Positions 47,031 through 59,193 are shown, counted from the stretch's first letter. The stretch is DNA of 64,000 bases from Symsagittifera roscoffensis (GCF_963678635.1 NC_087063.1:10884386-10948385), one strand, 5' to 3'. Made by a program: numbers and translations. The notes: a model not told the origin generated them from the letters alone.

Positions 47031-47725
47031 TGGAAATGAGACTACCTTTCATTTCGTGTGAAAAATACTTCTTGTTAATTATGGAAAGGTATAGCTCGTT
47101 GGAGGAACAAGAAACTGTGCACAGATTCCAATATCAAACTATTCAAACATCAAAACCACTGAAACTGCGAAAACCATGAACAATTTCAGACCAAAGTTTA
47201 AAGATATATTATAGAAACTAATCCATGCGGTTTATCAAGGTTAGACCTTGAGCCAAATTAAAACCAAACAAGTTTATGGATTCCGTGAGTTTCGCTTGCA
47301 CAATAAATTTTCCCATGGCAAATAACACATCTTGAAAACTTTTGCCTGGTATCAACATTCCTCGGAACGTTTTTCCGTAACCAGAGTTTTTTTCATCATT
47401 TCTCCAACAAATATTTCCCCAACCAGCTTCCTTTACTCACCCATCAAGTATCCACCCTGTTCTAACTTAGCAAAAACACAGTTTTTTAAAATATTTTCTG
47501 ATGATTTTAATTCTATTTTTGTTCTCAGTTTCCTAATGCGTATCAAAATATTTTGAACAAAAATAAACTGACAAACAAGTGCATCGGTTTAGCAGGGCAT
47601 TTTAAATATTTGCGTCACAAAGCCAACAAAAAAGTTGTGCATTTGCTTGATTTGAAACAAGAAGTCAAGGTACTGAAAAATGAGCATCGTTTAACGATTG
47701 GAGCTAAAATTTACCTCTGAACAGG

Positions 47726-48215
47726 CACGGATCTAGGAATTTCTCGAGGGGGGATGGCGGATTTTCGAAAAAAAAAAAACTTTTTTTTTTTGGTCGACTA
47801 AATTGATTTTCTGAGCTCTCCCAAACCACTATAAAGACACTAATTTGACCAAATTTTCTGCGCCGCTGACAAATTTTTGTGAAAGGCCAGAAAAGGCGTT
47901 TTTAGGCACTTTATGGAAAATTTCGACCAAAAAATCAAGTTTTTTCGGCGTGCGCATCCCCTCAAAACTAGAATAAATTGGCGCCAAAGGCGCCTTTAGA
48001 AAATTTTAGGGTACCTCACTGAAAATAGATATCTCAAAATAGTACAAAGGGGGACCCTTGTGTCGGCAGGGGGTAGAATCCATGAGGGGGGCACCTTTAG
48101 AAACATTTCGAGGCTGGTAAGGCAAAAATGGATGTCGCAAAGTTATACCAAAGCGGAAAAATTTGGCAACCAGAATTGCCTAGTGCCGGGGGTGGGGAGG
48201 GGGGGGGGGGGTTGT
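47726..48215 (+). mobile_element. hAT-like MITE with extra partial 3' repeat
   Basis: The left end is decayed (CACGGATCTAGGAATTTCTCGAG). The full interior runs to GGCGCCAAAGGCGCC, GTCGGCAGGGGGTAGAATCC and GAGGGGGGCACC. A second, shorter piece of the same 3' region follows at about 48090-48215. Confidence 0.7.
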
Positions 48216-50444
48216 GTCGACATTTCCATCGGCACTCTGCTGAACATGAGCAAAACCTGGTGAAAAATGACGTACCAAAAAGATGATAGTTCTGATATAA
48301 ACTCAATTACAAAAAAATCATTGTCTTCAACAAAAACGAACCTTCAAAATAAAAAAAAATTGTTTTTGAAATCAGAACAGGAGTACCTGGTTTCCGTACC
48401 AAGTTTTTTGATTTGTGGTGCCTGAGCTTGCGTGCCAAAAAAACTATACAGCGGAACACCACAATTCCGTTAGTTATCTTAACTCTCCAGCGCCATTAGA
48501 GATCGTTGTAGCAATATTCAGCGGTATCGGAGAAAATATGAAAATAAGAAACCGAGTAAGCGATCTAAAAAAACACTACTGCCGCTAAATCCGCTACTGC
48601 CTCTACAAAATCAAACCGTTGACTTTATAACAGTTTTTTTGATACTTTTCCTAAGAATTACATTCTTGAATCTTAGATCTTGAATTCAAGTAGAAAAATC
48701 AGTTTTACACAAGAAGTTTTCGCTCTCAATAAACTCAAATTTCTGAATTTCTGGCCATTTTATAGATTTTTTAATTTTTATGTTACTATCCTACCAAAAT
48801 CGATATCAATAGATTAATCAAACAACAGACTTTGGGAAGCCATCCTGCTTGTCTTAGTTTTTTGGAAAAGTTTCTTATTTTCGAAAATTTGACAGCTTTT
48901 CGGAAGTTAATTGTTTTGGGAAACTATTCTGCGAATTCTTAATTTTAGTGTTTCATCGATAAACCAGTTCTCTAAAAACAAGAGGCTCCGACTTGATTTT
49001 TGTTTAAAAAAAGTAATTGCTCTCGGATCTGTTCCATTTTTCTGTTTTTGGAAGTTCTATGACTTTTCCCAAAAACTACCTTGCCAAACTTCAAAGGTTC
49101 ATTCAAGAATTGGAATCTGTTCAAACGTCAAGGGTTCAAGATCCAGGGTACAATTGAAGAAACAGGATGCCACCATTCTCTTTGCAGAGGCAGCGTATGT
49201 TTTTTTGTAGGAAGTTCAACATAATCAAGGAAAACATTAGTTCTGATATTTTATCGTCTTAAAATTTTTGCAATTTTCTTCAATTAAAAACTATCTTGCA
49301 AAATATGTGATTTTAAATTCAACAGAAAAAAAACAAGAGTGCTCCCTAATAAATATCTCTGTGGCTAAGGATGTAATTTAAAAAAAAACAGGTGGTGGGA
49401 GTTTTCCCTTTTGAAGCAGCTACGCCCCAAATTTGCTTATATGCAATCGACTTATTCTTGATTCGCTTATACTTGATTCGCTATTCAGAATTGATTTTTA
49501 TGTCGTTCAGTGGTCACTTTTGAATTATGGGCCTTTCTGGACAGCGCAAAAAATATTTATTGTTGATGACCATACATGTATCTGCCTCCCCTCGACTGCC
49601 TAATGAGTGTGTTTATTTTTGGATTATGGAGTTGAGCGTGAAAAGATGCAAAGATGAGTGAACAAAGCACTGTTCCAATTGAGGCAAATGCAGGGAGGCG
49701 GAAAGGCTTAAAAGAGGAGAGGGGTGCAGCTCGATTCGGTTTTGGGAATTAGACATTGGATTGTCATCTGAGACTAATACGTGCTCTTTGTATTCCTTCT
49801 TTTTTGCGCTCTTTTTCCAATCTCAATCTTCTCATCTCAATCGTTCTCTTCTTTTCGCCCTAATGACTGATTCTCATCTCTCTAAACACCAAAAGCCCCA
49901 CCCTTTCAAAAGAAAAGCCGATTATTCCACCTTCAGCGCTTAATTTTCTGCTCAGTTATAGCTGCGATTGAAATTGCAAACTGAACTGTAGGATATGAAA
50001 CATGCGCTTCATCAACAAAATTGGTATAAAACAACTAATTGCGTGCATTTAAATCCATCAGATTTGTGTTGTAACTTTTTAAATACCTTTTAGAACAAAT
50101 AAGGTTAACAGAATTAACAGTTACCGTGGCAGAAAAAAACTCCAAGGTTACTTTATTCGTTTTTGAAACAAACGTGGGTGTATTCATAAACTGCGTAGTA
50201 TTCTAGCTATAACGAGGAACAAATAACTAATTCATAAAGCTTTAATCGATTGATATTAACATGCAATTTTAGTCAGCTTAGTACTGCTTCAAAAAAGATG
50301 TGTATTTTTGGGGGCTCAGAATGGAACCTTTAGTTGGAATTTTCTGATGACAACCATGTGAAAAAAAACGGCTCGAGACACAGCGAAGAGCTGAATAATC
50401 CGACAAGTCCTTACTCTTAATTCAATTTTTTCAACGAAAGAAAT

Positions 50445-50871
50445 CAGGGGCGAATTTAGGATTTTCTCGAGGGGGGCGGATTTTCAAAAAAAAAATCGAA
50501 AATTTTGTCGACCTTATTTTTTTAGGCCGACCAAATTGACTTTCCGAGCTCTTCCAAAGCACTAAAACGACCCTGTTTTGGCCTGGCCCTTTTTTCGCAT
50601 CGCTGCACAGAAAAAGGCCAAAAAAAGCAGCGTGTTTAGGATTTTTTGGACAATTTAGACCAAAACGTCGCGTTTTTTTTTGGCGCGCGCTCCCCCCTCA
50701 AAACTAGTATATATTGGCGCCAAAGGCACCTTTAGAAAATTTTTAGGATCCCTCACCAAAAATGGATATCTCAAAATAAAAATAAAAAAGGGGACCCTTT
50801 GGGTCGGCAGGGGTTCGAATCCCTGAGGGGGGGGGGGGGAAGGGGCGTCTACCCTCCCCCCTAAATCCCTG
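50445..50871 (+). mobile_element. hAT-like MITE with 8-bp target duplication
   Basis: Left end CAGGGGCGAATTTAGG; right end CCCTAAATCCCTG. Flanked by AAAGAAAT on both sides (50437-50444 and 50872-50879). Length 427 bp, with all family landmarks and no ORF. Along with 25835-26278 this defines the family boundaries. Confidence 0.88.
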
Positions 50872-51908
50872 AAAGAAATATAATTTTGTTAGAAATCAAT
50901 AGTAAGGTTCGATTGCTTCCTTCGAGTTTCTCTTCCATATCACAATCAATATCAGACACTAATTGATATAGTTTTTGTCCTGCAGGGGCGTAATGAGACA
51001 GTTAGCTTGCCTAAATAAAATTTTAGCCTAAATGAAATAAAAATTCTAGCGCAAGTTAGTTCTTACCGCTCATATAATGCACACCTACTTGCCCGTGCCG
51101 AAGTTTTGCCGTTGATAATCAATTATTTGGCGATTTTATGTTCAAAAATATATTCATCCCTCTAGCAACCAATTATATGGCAATTTTATTTTCGAAGACG
51201 AAAATATCATTTTAAATGGTCAAATAAATTCATTAAAATACTTTTTTTTGTCAGTTATTCAGATTTGATTTATAAGTTGTTTTTTTTCTCTATGATAAAA
51301 AAACTTTCCTCCATATAACCTGAATATAATCCATTATTTGTTCTCCAAAAAATCTCAAAAAATTTATACTGATATAATGGCAACAAATTTTATTTTTTCT
51401 CCATATTTTTGCAATAAAAACATGACTCTGTGTAAGTATGATACTGGGAAGTATAACGTAGAGGAACTTTGTATTTGTATCTGTTTTAGTTGCTTTTTCT
51501 TTTTGTTTTTTTTTTCACACAAACTCAGGTACCATAAAGTATAAGTTTAGTTTTGGAATCTTCATTTAGCGCTTCCTTGGCAAAAAAAAATTCAAACAAA
51601 ATTGGACAGTAGACTTTCGTATAGATCTCGCATCACATCAGCACTAGAAACGGCACTTATTTGAAGAAAAAAGAAAAACTCTATTTTGGAATTTTTATCA
51701 ATGGGGTCGGAACGTTATGTACTACTTGCGCAGCATCCGGCTATCCATGCTATTAATTGAAACTAGCATTAACAACATCAATTGATTCAGCCAGTCATTT
51801 CACTCATTTGAGTTTCATTTGGCAAGGAAAAAGTCAACTCGGTTATAAACTCTTAGAAATTTGCACAGTTTTTTTGATTTCCTCCTCTACAGTCATTATC
51901 AAGCTTTA

Positions 51909-52410
51909 ACAAAACTGCTTGTATCAGGGCGAAGCCCTAAATGTTCCGACTGCCTTTTAAAGTCTATGGAGCAGTAATAACACTTAAAGAATGAATGTAA
52001 TAGGTTAAACAAATGAAAAACTTTGAAATAATCTCCCCTCACGCCATATAAAGTACAAAAGTATGAATTTCGCTCCTCTTAACAAATCAATTATGGCAAA
52101 TAAGCTTCCTTCAATCAATTTGGAATGATTTCTAAAACGGATTAAATGTCCGCTTACGCGTTAATAGCGCGAAATATATTGCGCGTTAATTGTCCCAAAT
52201 TGGCCAAAATGGCAAACTTTAGACCCCCATAACTTTACAAAAAATGATCACAGGTGAAATATCTTTTTAAATTTAAGCTCATGACAACAATACCTTTCGA
52301 ATGACACAAAAAAAAACGTCAAAAGTATATAGTCAAAAAGTCAAAATTTGAAGAAAAAACCCACCTCGAGCACAAATACTCCGTTACTTTCGTTATGAAA
52401 GTCGGAACAA
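51909..52410 (-). mobile_element. Helentron-like element (subfamily 1), first arm of inverted pair
   Basis: Hairpin end at the low side (CAAAACTGCTTGTAT, CAGGGCGAAGCCCTA, AATGTTCCGACTGCC), then GGAGCAGTAATAAC, CACGCCATATAAAGTAC, ACGCGTTAATAGCGCGAAAT and GATCACAGGTGAAAT. It ends TTATGAAAGTCGGAACAA. About 500 bp, non-coding. Confidence 0.75.
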
Positions 52411-52594
52411 CAAGTTATAGTTTGCGTACCACACCACAGAAATTATAGGACACGTTTGATTGTCTTAAATAGTTTCCACTGTTAACTTCATTGTGAATTT
52501 ATTAAACCCGCTTATACTTTATCATTAAACCCATTCCTTGTCGTAGATAAACGGATATAATGAATGCAATAATAAGTCTATCTGTTCAATTATT

Positions 52595-53070
52595 GTTCCG
52601 ACTTTCGTAACGAAAGTAACGGAATATTTGTGCTGTTTTTTTTTCAGACAAATTTCGACTTTTTAGCCAGCCGTTTTTGACGGATTTTTTTTATCGTTCG
52701 AAAGGTTTTGTTATCCTGAGCTTAAATTTAAAAAGATGTTTCAAATGTGATCGGTTTTCGTAAGGTTATGGGGGTTTAATGATTGTCATTTTGGGACAAT
52801 TAACGCGCGATATATTTCGCACTTTTAACGCGTAAGCGGAGATTCAATCCTTCTTAGAAATTGTTCCAAATTGGTTGAAAGACGCTTATTTGCCGTAATT
52901 TATTTGTTAAAAGGAGCGAAATCTATCCTTTCGTACTTAATAAGTCTTAGAAAAAAAATTTCATTTTATTTTATTACATCTATTTTTTTTTATTTTATTG
53001 CTGCTCCACAGACTTTAAAAGGTAGTTTGAACATTCAGGGCTTCGCCCTGATACGAGCAGTCTGGTTTTG
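52595..53070 (+). mobile_element. Helentron-like element (subfamily 1), second arm of inverted pair
   Basis: Starts GTTCCGACTTTCGTAACGAAAG and ends AACATT, CAGGGCTTCGCCCTG (53036-53050), ATACGAGCAGTCTGGTTTTG. It is the reverse complement of 51909-52410 overall, separated by about 185 bp, so the pair forms a palindrome of about 1.1 kb. Confidence 0.75.
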
Positions 53071-54594
53071 TAAACAAACTCGATGTTTTCTCCCTTCTGC
53101 TTCCACATGGCACAATTTTCATCTCTTTAGGACTTCGAATTCAGATTTTTCGATGTACGATATACGAAGACTTTGCAATGGTTTTCACAGTTCCCAATGT
53201 TATTGACTTTTGACATCTTAAGTGTGAAACTCTTAGGAACTTTTTTGAAAAATCAGACTATTGGGAAAGTAAATTCAATCTATTTTTGTTTTGAACTCAG
53301 CTCGTCACTGTATGACTTTTGAATGAAAAATGTCCATCAAAAACTCTGAAATCGATAGCCACCCAACAATTAAAGTTCAGCTATTTAAATTTATTTTTTT
53401 CTTTTCAATCTCAGTGGGAAAAGTGGCCAAGTATTGGGACATATACGCTTATCTTCAGTTTAATATGAGTTTTTATCCATTTTCTGCAGCCTAAAGATAA
53501 TGTTTTGTTTTAAGGTATATTACAGGTACCAATTAAAGGTGCCAATTTCTCAAAAAAAACGAAGTTTAATGGAAAAACGAACCTTGAAATTGACTTTAGT
53601 ACACACTTTTTCTTAGATCGTCGGTTTTTCTTATAAAAAAGGTAAAAAGTGTCAGTTATTTTAGATAATTATGACCACATCATGAAGTGGAAAGGAGCTA
53701 TGGCATATGGTGTTTTTTCCGAATATGTATCAGGTATCTCGTGAAACATTGAAGGAAGAGTCAACTGCGGTATCATATTCAAATTTTATTGTTCGTGAGT
53801 TGGGTTTTCAACAAAAAAAAGTTCTAGTTGCGAAAAAAGCTAGTCTAGATTTTCTTCCTTATTTCAGACTGCAATTTTTAACTATAATTTCCAATCTAAT
53901 TGTTTGTTGAGATTTGCTTTATTTAGCTATTCCAAACTGTTTTCCTCGCTTATTAACCAATTCAGTCCCTATTTCGGGCTGAGGGATTACAACCAAAGAG
54001 CCTAATTTTTATGAAAATTTCTGTTTTTTACTTCGAAAAAGTTAAGGACTTATGTTACTAAATTTGAAAAAAACATGCATGGTCGAAATATCTGTGCTAC
54101 TTAAACAGCTATCGGCTATTGTTGTTTTTTGATGAAATTTGCTTTTAATTAAAATCGATAGTACCAAGAATGAGCGAAAACATGAGCTTTTGTTTACATT
54201 CTCCAAAAAAACCGCTGTCAGCGGTGTAAATACTTTGTCAAAGCCAAAGCAAATTATTTTCTCTACAACATAAGAACGACACTTATGTGTTTTCAAGGGC
54301 GCGCATTTAACGGATATTAATTTCTTTTCTAATACTTTTACGCCCTTCTTGAATTCGACCCCCTGATACCAATTTTTTTGAAAGTCCAACCCCTAGAGAA
54401 AATCACTTCTTTCGACCTTTCGAGAAAATATGCCACCCGCTTCCGTCGAGAAAGTTTACTTTTGGTTTTGACAACAAATAAAAGATTGCAATGTGTTGTT
54501 TTTATAGGAAGCTGCTTTAAAATAAAATTTTCTATTTTCCTCAAATTTCCAAAATAGTTCATCGAATATCAAATCAATATAGCTTCAATTTTAG

Positions 54595-55013
54595 GTTACT
54601 TCACGTGCGATTGTATTTTGCCCTACTACGGGACGAGATGTGAACTGTTCAACCCCTGCCTCTTTCCTTCTGTCGTATCACGTGATCAAAATGGGGTGTG
54701 TCCACGTGATTTCAAGTGTCTCAACACCACAACCGGTCATCTCTCGTGCGTGCCCCAAAACATGAACGAATGGATGGGGCAGGGACAGGGAAACTCGGGG
54801 GGAGGGGAGGGGGGACTACTTGAATTAAAATGTGCAAAGGATGCGGACTGTTTCAACGGGGGCACTTGTGATGCGAGGGGGAGCAAAAAGTGCAATTGTA
54901 AAAATGGGACCTACAGTGGTATTTTGTGTGAGAAAATGAACCCCTGTAATGACCAGTCGATCTGCAATGGAAGGGGTGTGTGTCGATCTGACAAGGGAGA
55001 CAACACAGCTGAG
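54595..55013 (+). CDS. EGF-repeat protein, exon 8 (longest exon)
   Basis: Acceptor AATTTTAG, entry phase 1; ends GCTGAG|GTAATA in phase 0. It completes module 12 (YFTCDCILPYYGTRC). An irregular four-cysteine segment follows (FNPC, NGVC, FKC, NTTTGHLSC), then a Met/Gln/Gly-rich linker with a run of glycines (about 54770-54820), module 14 (LKCAKDADCFNGGTC, KKCNCKNGTYSGILC) and the first half of module 15 (NPCNDQSICNGRGVC). The irregular segment is a relative of module 2 (exons 1-2) but has lost the Cys5-Cys6 part. No intron interrupts it where intron 1 splits its relative. Confidence 0.9.
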
Positions 55014-56255
55014 GTAATAATTCCGCATTTTTCCTTTTGCTTTTTACTATTATACATTTTCACTAAATTTTATCTTAAACACTATGATTTTTGCTGTGGT
55101 GAGTTGCACTAAAACATGTCAGTGACAAAAAAAATGTTCACATTCAAATTGCGAAAGAGCTGTAAAACAATTTTTTTATATATAATTTTACAAGGGAGGG
55201 AGGGAGGGTCGGGGGACTGGAAAAGAGTCATTGTTCGAAATGTCAAATTCCTATCCAAAATTAGAATGAAGAACGCAATTGAGAAAAGCTGGGTGAAAAA
55301 AAAAGCTCTGATGGCCTCGCTGGTTTCTCCAACTCTGAGAGGCCCATTGGGTAAAAGTTTCAAGCCAGCCAATTTAATTTTTCCAGAAAGTTTGAATATC
55401 CGGAAGGTATTCACACATTTCGTCCCTCACACGTTTCGCCCCTCATAAATTACTGGCACGTTTCGCCCCCACACATTTCGCACCTTAAATTGCACTTTAA
55501 GAAAGCGGCGGTAAATTTACTGTGTTATAAGTTATAAGGGGCGAAATGGGTGAGGGGCGAAATGGGTGAGGGGCGAAATGGGTGAGGGGCGAAATGGGTG
55601 AGGGGCGAAATGTGCCACTAGATTTAGGAGGGGCGAAACGTGGGACATTCCCGAAAAATTAGTTCCTCTACTTTTTCGAAGAGTTTATGAGTTTGGCGGG
55701 CTATGTTTGGTTGTAATGTATAGCAGGTTGTTTATCATCCTGTTCTATAAAACGGACAACTGCATCAGAGATGTAACCGGAAATGATTTCGACGGAACTT
55801 TGGAGTCGGAAATTCCGGAATTTTCAACTACCGGATTCAGGATTCCGGAATCGAGTTCCGGAATTCGTTTATGGCATTGACGAGTAGCTGCAAAAGCATA
55901 TATTGACGTTGGCTTGCTGTGTTTCACTGTGCTTTATGCAGCAAAGTCATTTCCTTTAAACGGAACAGATTCAATGGTTTTGCTCCATGATAACATTTCA
56001 CTTTTGAATCAATAATTCAAGTATTTGAAAGTTGGTTTTTTGGTCGAAGATAGCAAAATTGTTCACGAATATTTACAATTTTACATCTCTAAAAAGCATA
56101 CCACACAAATCAATTCTAATCAATAAATGTTAATCATGCTATTCTTATATGATTTCTTCGACTTTATGAAAATCTACTGAAAAATCTTTGGTCAATATTG
56201 ATTTTTTTTGCTTCAAAAAATCTGGAAAGCATTTTTAAAAAACTTTGTGTTGTAG
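55014..56255 (+). other. Intron 8 (1.24 kb, GT-AG, phase 0)
   Basis: Donor GAG|GTAATA and acceptor TGTTGTAG. It contains the CGCCCC foldback element. About 55780-55870 has clustered TTCCGGAATTC-type palindromes (GGAATTCCGG repeated several times). Otherwise unremarkable. Confidence 0.8.
55410..55650. mobile_element. Foldback element with arrays of CACATTTCGCCCC and a 16-bp minisatellite
   Basis: The left arm has four degenerate CACATTTCGCCCCTCA-type units (55418-55490). The right arm has the reverse complement, including about five tandem GGGGCGAAATGGGTGA units (about 55536-55612). ATAAATTACTGGCACG near the left arm pairs with GTGCCACTAGATTTA near the right. Confidence 0.7.
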
Positions 56256-56427
56256 TGTGAGTGTGAGGCAGGCTGGTTTGGACCTCGATGTGAGATGGAA
56301 GACCCCTGTGGTGGGGGAGGGGGAGGGGGACGTCTCAACTGCTTCAACGGGGGCAACTGTGTCCGCATCTACAACCCCTTCTCCAAAATCACCACCCCCA
56401 AATGCCACTGTCTAGACGGATTCAGCG
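56256..56427 (+). CDS. EGF-repeat protein, exon 9
   Basis: Acceptor TTGTAG, entry phase 0; ends TTCAGCG|GTGAGT in phase 1. It encodes the end of module 15 (CECEAGWFGPRC) and most of module 16 (DPCGGGGGGGRLNCFNGGNC, then KCHCLDGFSG), whose Cys6 is in exon 10. The Gly run between Cys1 and Cys2 is coded by a G-rich tract. The loop between Cys3 and Cys4 is long and basic (YNPFSKITTPK). Confidence 0.92.
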
Positions 56428-56788
56428 GTGAGTTGAACGCGTGAGAAATACACAAAAACAACTCCACGCATTGTTTTTATTTTTTATCTCCATTTATTCC
56501 CCCATAAAAAGGCACCACAAAGTAAATACCCTCAAACTAACTTATAGAGGATCTAGTTAAATTTGAAAATCTCAACATGGAACCCTATATCCTCGTACCG
56601 ATATTGCTGCAGAGGAAAGCATGCCAGGGTTGCTCATTTTTTTTCTTCTAATTTTCTAATACTACTCATTACGAAAATTGTTTCTAATTTTGATTCCATT
56701 CACAGTAAAATTCAAATTATTTACAACAAAATGATATGTCAAACTCGAGTGCACGGGTGTGCGAATCTAATTTTGATGTGTTCTGTAG
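56428..56788 (+). other. Intron 9 (361 bp, GT-AG, phase 1)
   Basis: Donor GCG|GTGAGT and acceptor TTCTGTAG. No repeat recognised. Confidence 0.85.
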
Positions 56789-56938
56789 GTGCAGAGTGCA
56801 GGGAGCGTGCGAAGGAGTGTGTGATGAACCACTGCAGTCATCAGGGCCAGTGTCTGTCTCTCGGCTGGAACAAAGACGAGGAGACGTTCCGGTGTGTGTG
56901 TCCCCCCGCATACCACGGACCCAGATGCGAAAGTCTAC
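56789..56938 (+). CDS. EGF-repeat protein, exon 10 (last in window)
   Basis: Entry phase 1 completing Gly; ends AGTCTAC|GTAAGA in phase 1. It supplies Cys6 of module 16 (AEC), a short linker (RERAK) and complete module 17 (ECVMNHCSHQGQC, FRCVCPPAYHGPRC), then ESL. There is no stop, so the gene continues. I found no continuation exon in 56939-64000, implying another intron of more than 7 kb, or an exon hidden by the assembly gap. Confidence 0.92.
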
Positions 56939-57109
56939 GTAAGATTTTATTACTTGTTTGCTATCATGCTACTGTGTATATCAAGACCGTTTTTGGAATA
57001 ACAAAACTATAAGTTGTTCAGCTCTTTGTTGAGAACTACTGTTTTTCCCCCCTGGTTAAAAACTACATTAAAGTTTTTTGGTAATTTTTCTGAAAGATAA
57101 AAGGGTTGA

Positions 57110-57235
57110 GACGTGTTGCTTCACCCTATGGCAACCATCACGGATCACGATGAGATTCGCGCCACCGACCTCTCGACCGAGAGGCAGATACCTTAGCCAC
57201 TTCTTCATCGCTCCTCATAAGCTAGCTAAGGGAAA
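57110..57235 (-). mobile_element. tRNA-derived SINE-like copy
   Basis: The reverse complement reads GTGGCTAAGGTATCTGCC (A-box-like), the palindrome CCTCTCGGTCGAGAGG, GGTGGCGCGAATCTC (altered B-box), then GTGATCCGTGATGG...GTGAAGCAAC. It matches the order in 41642-41765. Confidence 0.6.
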
Positions 57236-57589
57236 CTTTGTGCCATACACTTGAGCAGTTAGAGACAACCCTTGCTAAAATGTGACAAGGTTTTTTCCTT
57301 GGCCAGGTCTGTTTCCAGGATTGGATTCTATAGATTAGCGACCCGGGCGTTTGAATTAATAGCTATATTTGTATTTTTTTATTCATTCAAGTTACTTATT
57401 GTCGGAATCTGGCTCAAACTTTGCCAAATTAGGCTGCCGGATTTCGGATGGTTGACTTATGCTTGTACAAGTTGCCCCTAGTATACATCACCAATGGATT
57501 TAGACTCTAATATCAACAAAGGGCTAAGTTTTTTAAATTATTATTTCATATTTCAGATTTTGCGAATTTCATAGGATGTGGGTGTACCA

Positions 57590-57760
57590 TATTTCAATAT
57601 ACGTTTAGTGAGACGGTTCGCGTGAGATATATCGTATTGGATGAATCATATTAAGTGGATCGAGTGATATTTAATATTGAATGGGTCGAGTGATATGGGT
57701 CGAGTATTATATCATATTACATGAGTAGAGTGATATAACATATTAAATATCATAGTATAT
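57590..57760. repeat. Degenerate GGGTCGAGTGATAT repeats
   Basis: About five copies of a unit GGGTCGAGTGATATxxxATATTxxAT. A second cluster lies at 59360-59480, on the other side of the ATAATCC foldback element. Confidence 0.65.
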
Positions 57761-58492
57761 CCCTTTCAGTCGTTCTTTGACGAATAGTTTAAAAATTTCT
57801 GAAATAGTTCCTATTTTGAGTCAAGTTGAAATTTTAGCTTTGAAGGCGAATTTAATGAAGAGTCACTCTTCGTACTGACTCGATTTAGGCCAACAGAAAA
57901 ATCAAAACAATGGGCAAAGTATTTATTCCTATGCTTCTCTTGTAAATCAACTATGATGATAATAAAGTTCGGTGCGATTTGCTCTAATAAGTGCACAAAT
58001 TGAACAAACTTTTCTGACCATATGAAAAAATTGAATTCGAGCTGGCATTTTTCCAAGCTAAGTGTCTACACAAGTTTATCAAACGCTCCCTAAAACTAGC
58101 CGAAAAGTATTGCAATTTCGGCAAGCTTGAAGAAATTCAAAATAGCTCAATCCAGTTTTTTAAAAATATTCAGGGCCAAGTTTTCTGCATAACTAACCCC
58201 ATACTTTAGGCTAACTCAGTGCAAAATAGGTCGCATAAAACGCCAATAGAGTCCCGCATTTAAAGGACCATACTAGGTAAATAAGACGAGAGGTCCTTAA
58301 AACAACAAGACATAATGACGACAAATAAAAGTTAATACATGTAAAATGAGCAGTTCGAATTTAAGCGGCTTAAGTTGTAGCATCGTCTTAAAGTCACATC
58401 AAAAACGGTAGAAATCTTAACGTCTGTCATCTTATTTGCCGGTTACCTCAAAGGACAGTTCTCCTCTCCTTTGTTTATTTAACAACCCTCAC

Positions 58493-59193
58493 CGGAGTTC
58501 CATGGATAATAATCGATTATAATGGAAAATTGGTGTCTAAAATGTTGTCATTATAATCCATTATTGTTGCAAATTTAGACCACGATATTGATTATATTGT
58601 CATTGAAATTGATTATTTTCTTAAAAACACAATCTAATAAAATCCATTATAATGGATTATAATCCATTTAAAATCCACTATAATTGATTATGACGGATTA
58701 TAATCTATACATTTTTTTTGCAAAATCATTTGCAAAACTTGCAACATTTCTGCGTTACTCACGGCCTACTCGCAATCTAAACCTACTCGAGTTAACCCCC
58801 CGCCACTTTGCCCCCCATCCGCACTTGCCCAAACCCCCTCCCCCCACTCTCCTACAGTAAAGCAACTGCACTAAACAGGAAATGCGATAACTTTGAAAAA
58901 AGTTGTAAATTTCCTGACTAACCTCTCGAAAAAATCCATTATAATTGATTACAATGGATTTTATGGGATTATATTGGCATAAAAATATAAGAAATATAAT
59001 CCATTTTTAATGGATTATAATGATAAAAAATAAAGGATTATAATCCCTTTTTAATGGATTATAATGATATAAAAAACAATGGATTATAATCCATTTTGAT
59101 GGATTATAATCGATTATTTTTGTAATTTTATAGATACTGACTATAAAGTAACAATATAATTGATTATTATTCATGAAATTCCAGTGCGGTAAG
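58493..59193. mobile_element. Foldback element with arrays of ATAATCCATT
   Basis: Outer ends: GGAGTTCCATGGATAATAATC on the left, with its imperfect reverse complement GATTATTATTCATGAAATTCC on the right. Both arms (58505-58720 and 58930-59170) are dense arrays of ATAATCCATTATAATGGATT-type units. The centre (about 58730-58900) is unrelated, with C-rich runs. It looks inserted within the GGGTCGAG repeat cluster. Confidence 0.7.

Larger units (their letters stand above)
42429..54594 (+). other. Intron 7 (12.2 kb, GT-AG, phase 1)
   Basis: Exons 7 and 8 join within EGF module 12 with correct phase and all six cysteines, so no missing exon is required. Contents listed separately: a gag-like relic, tandem duplications, hAT-like MITEs and an inverted Helentron-like pair. 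A hairpin-end fragment of the Helentron-like family lies at about 46285-46330. Nothing recognised in 42700-43380, 44350-46200, 47040-47720, 48240-50430, 50890-51890 and 53080-54590. Confidence 0.78.
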
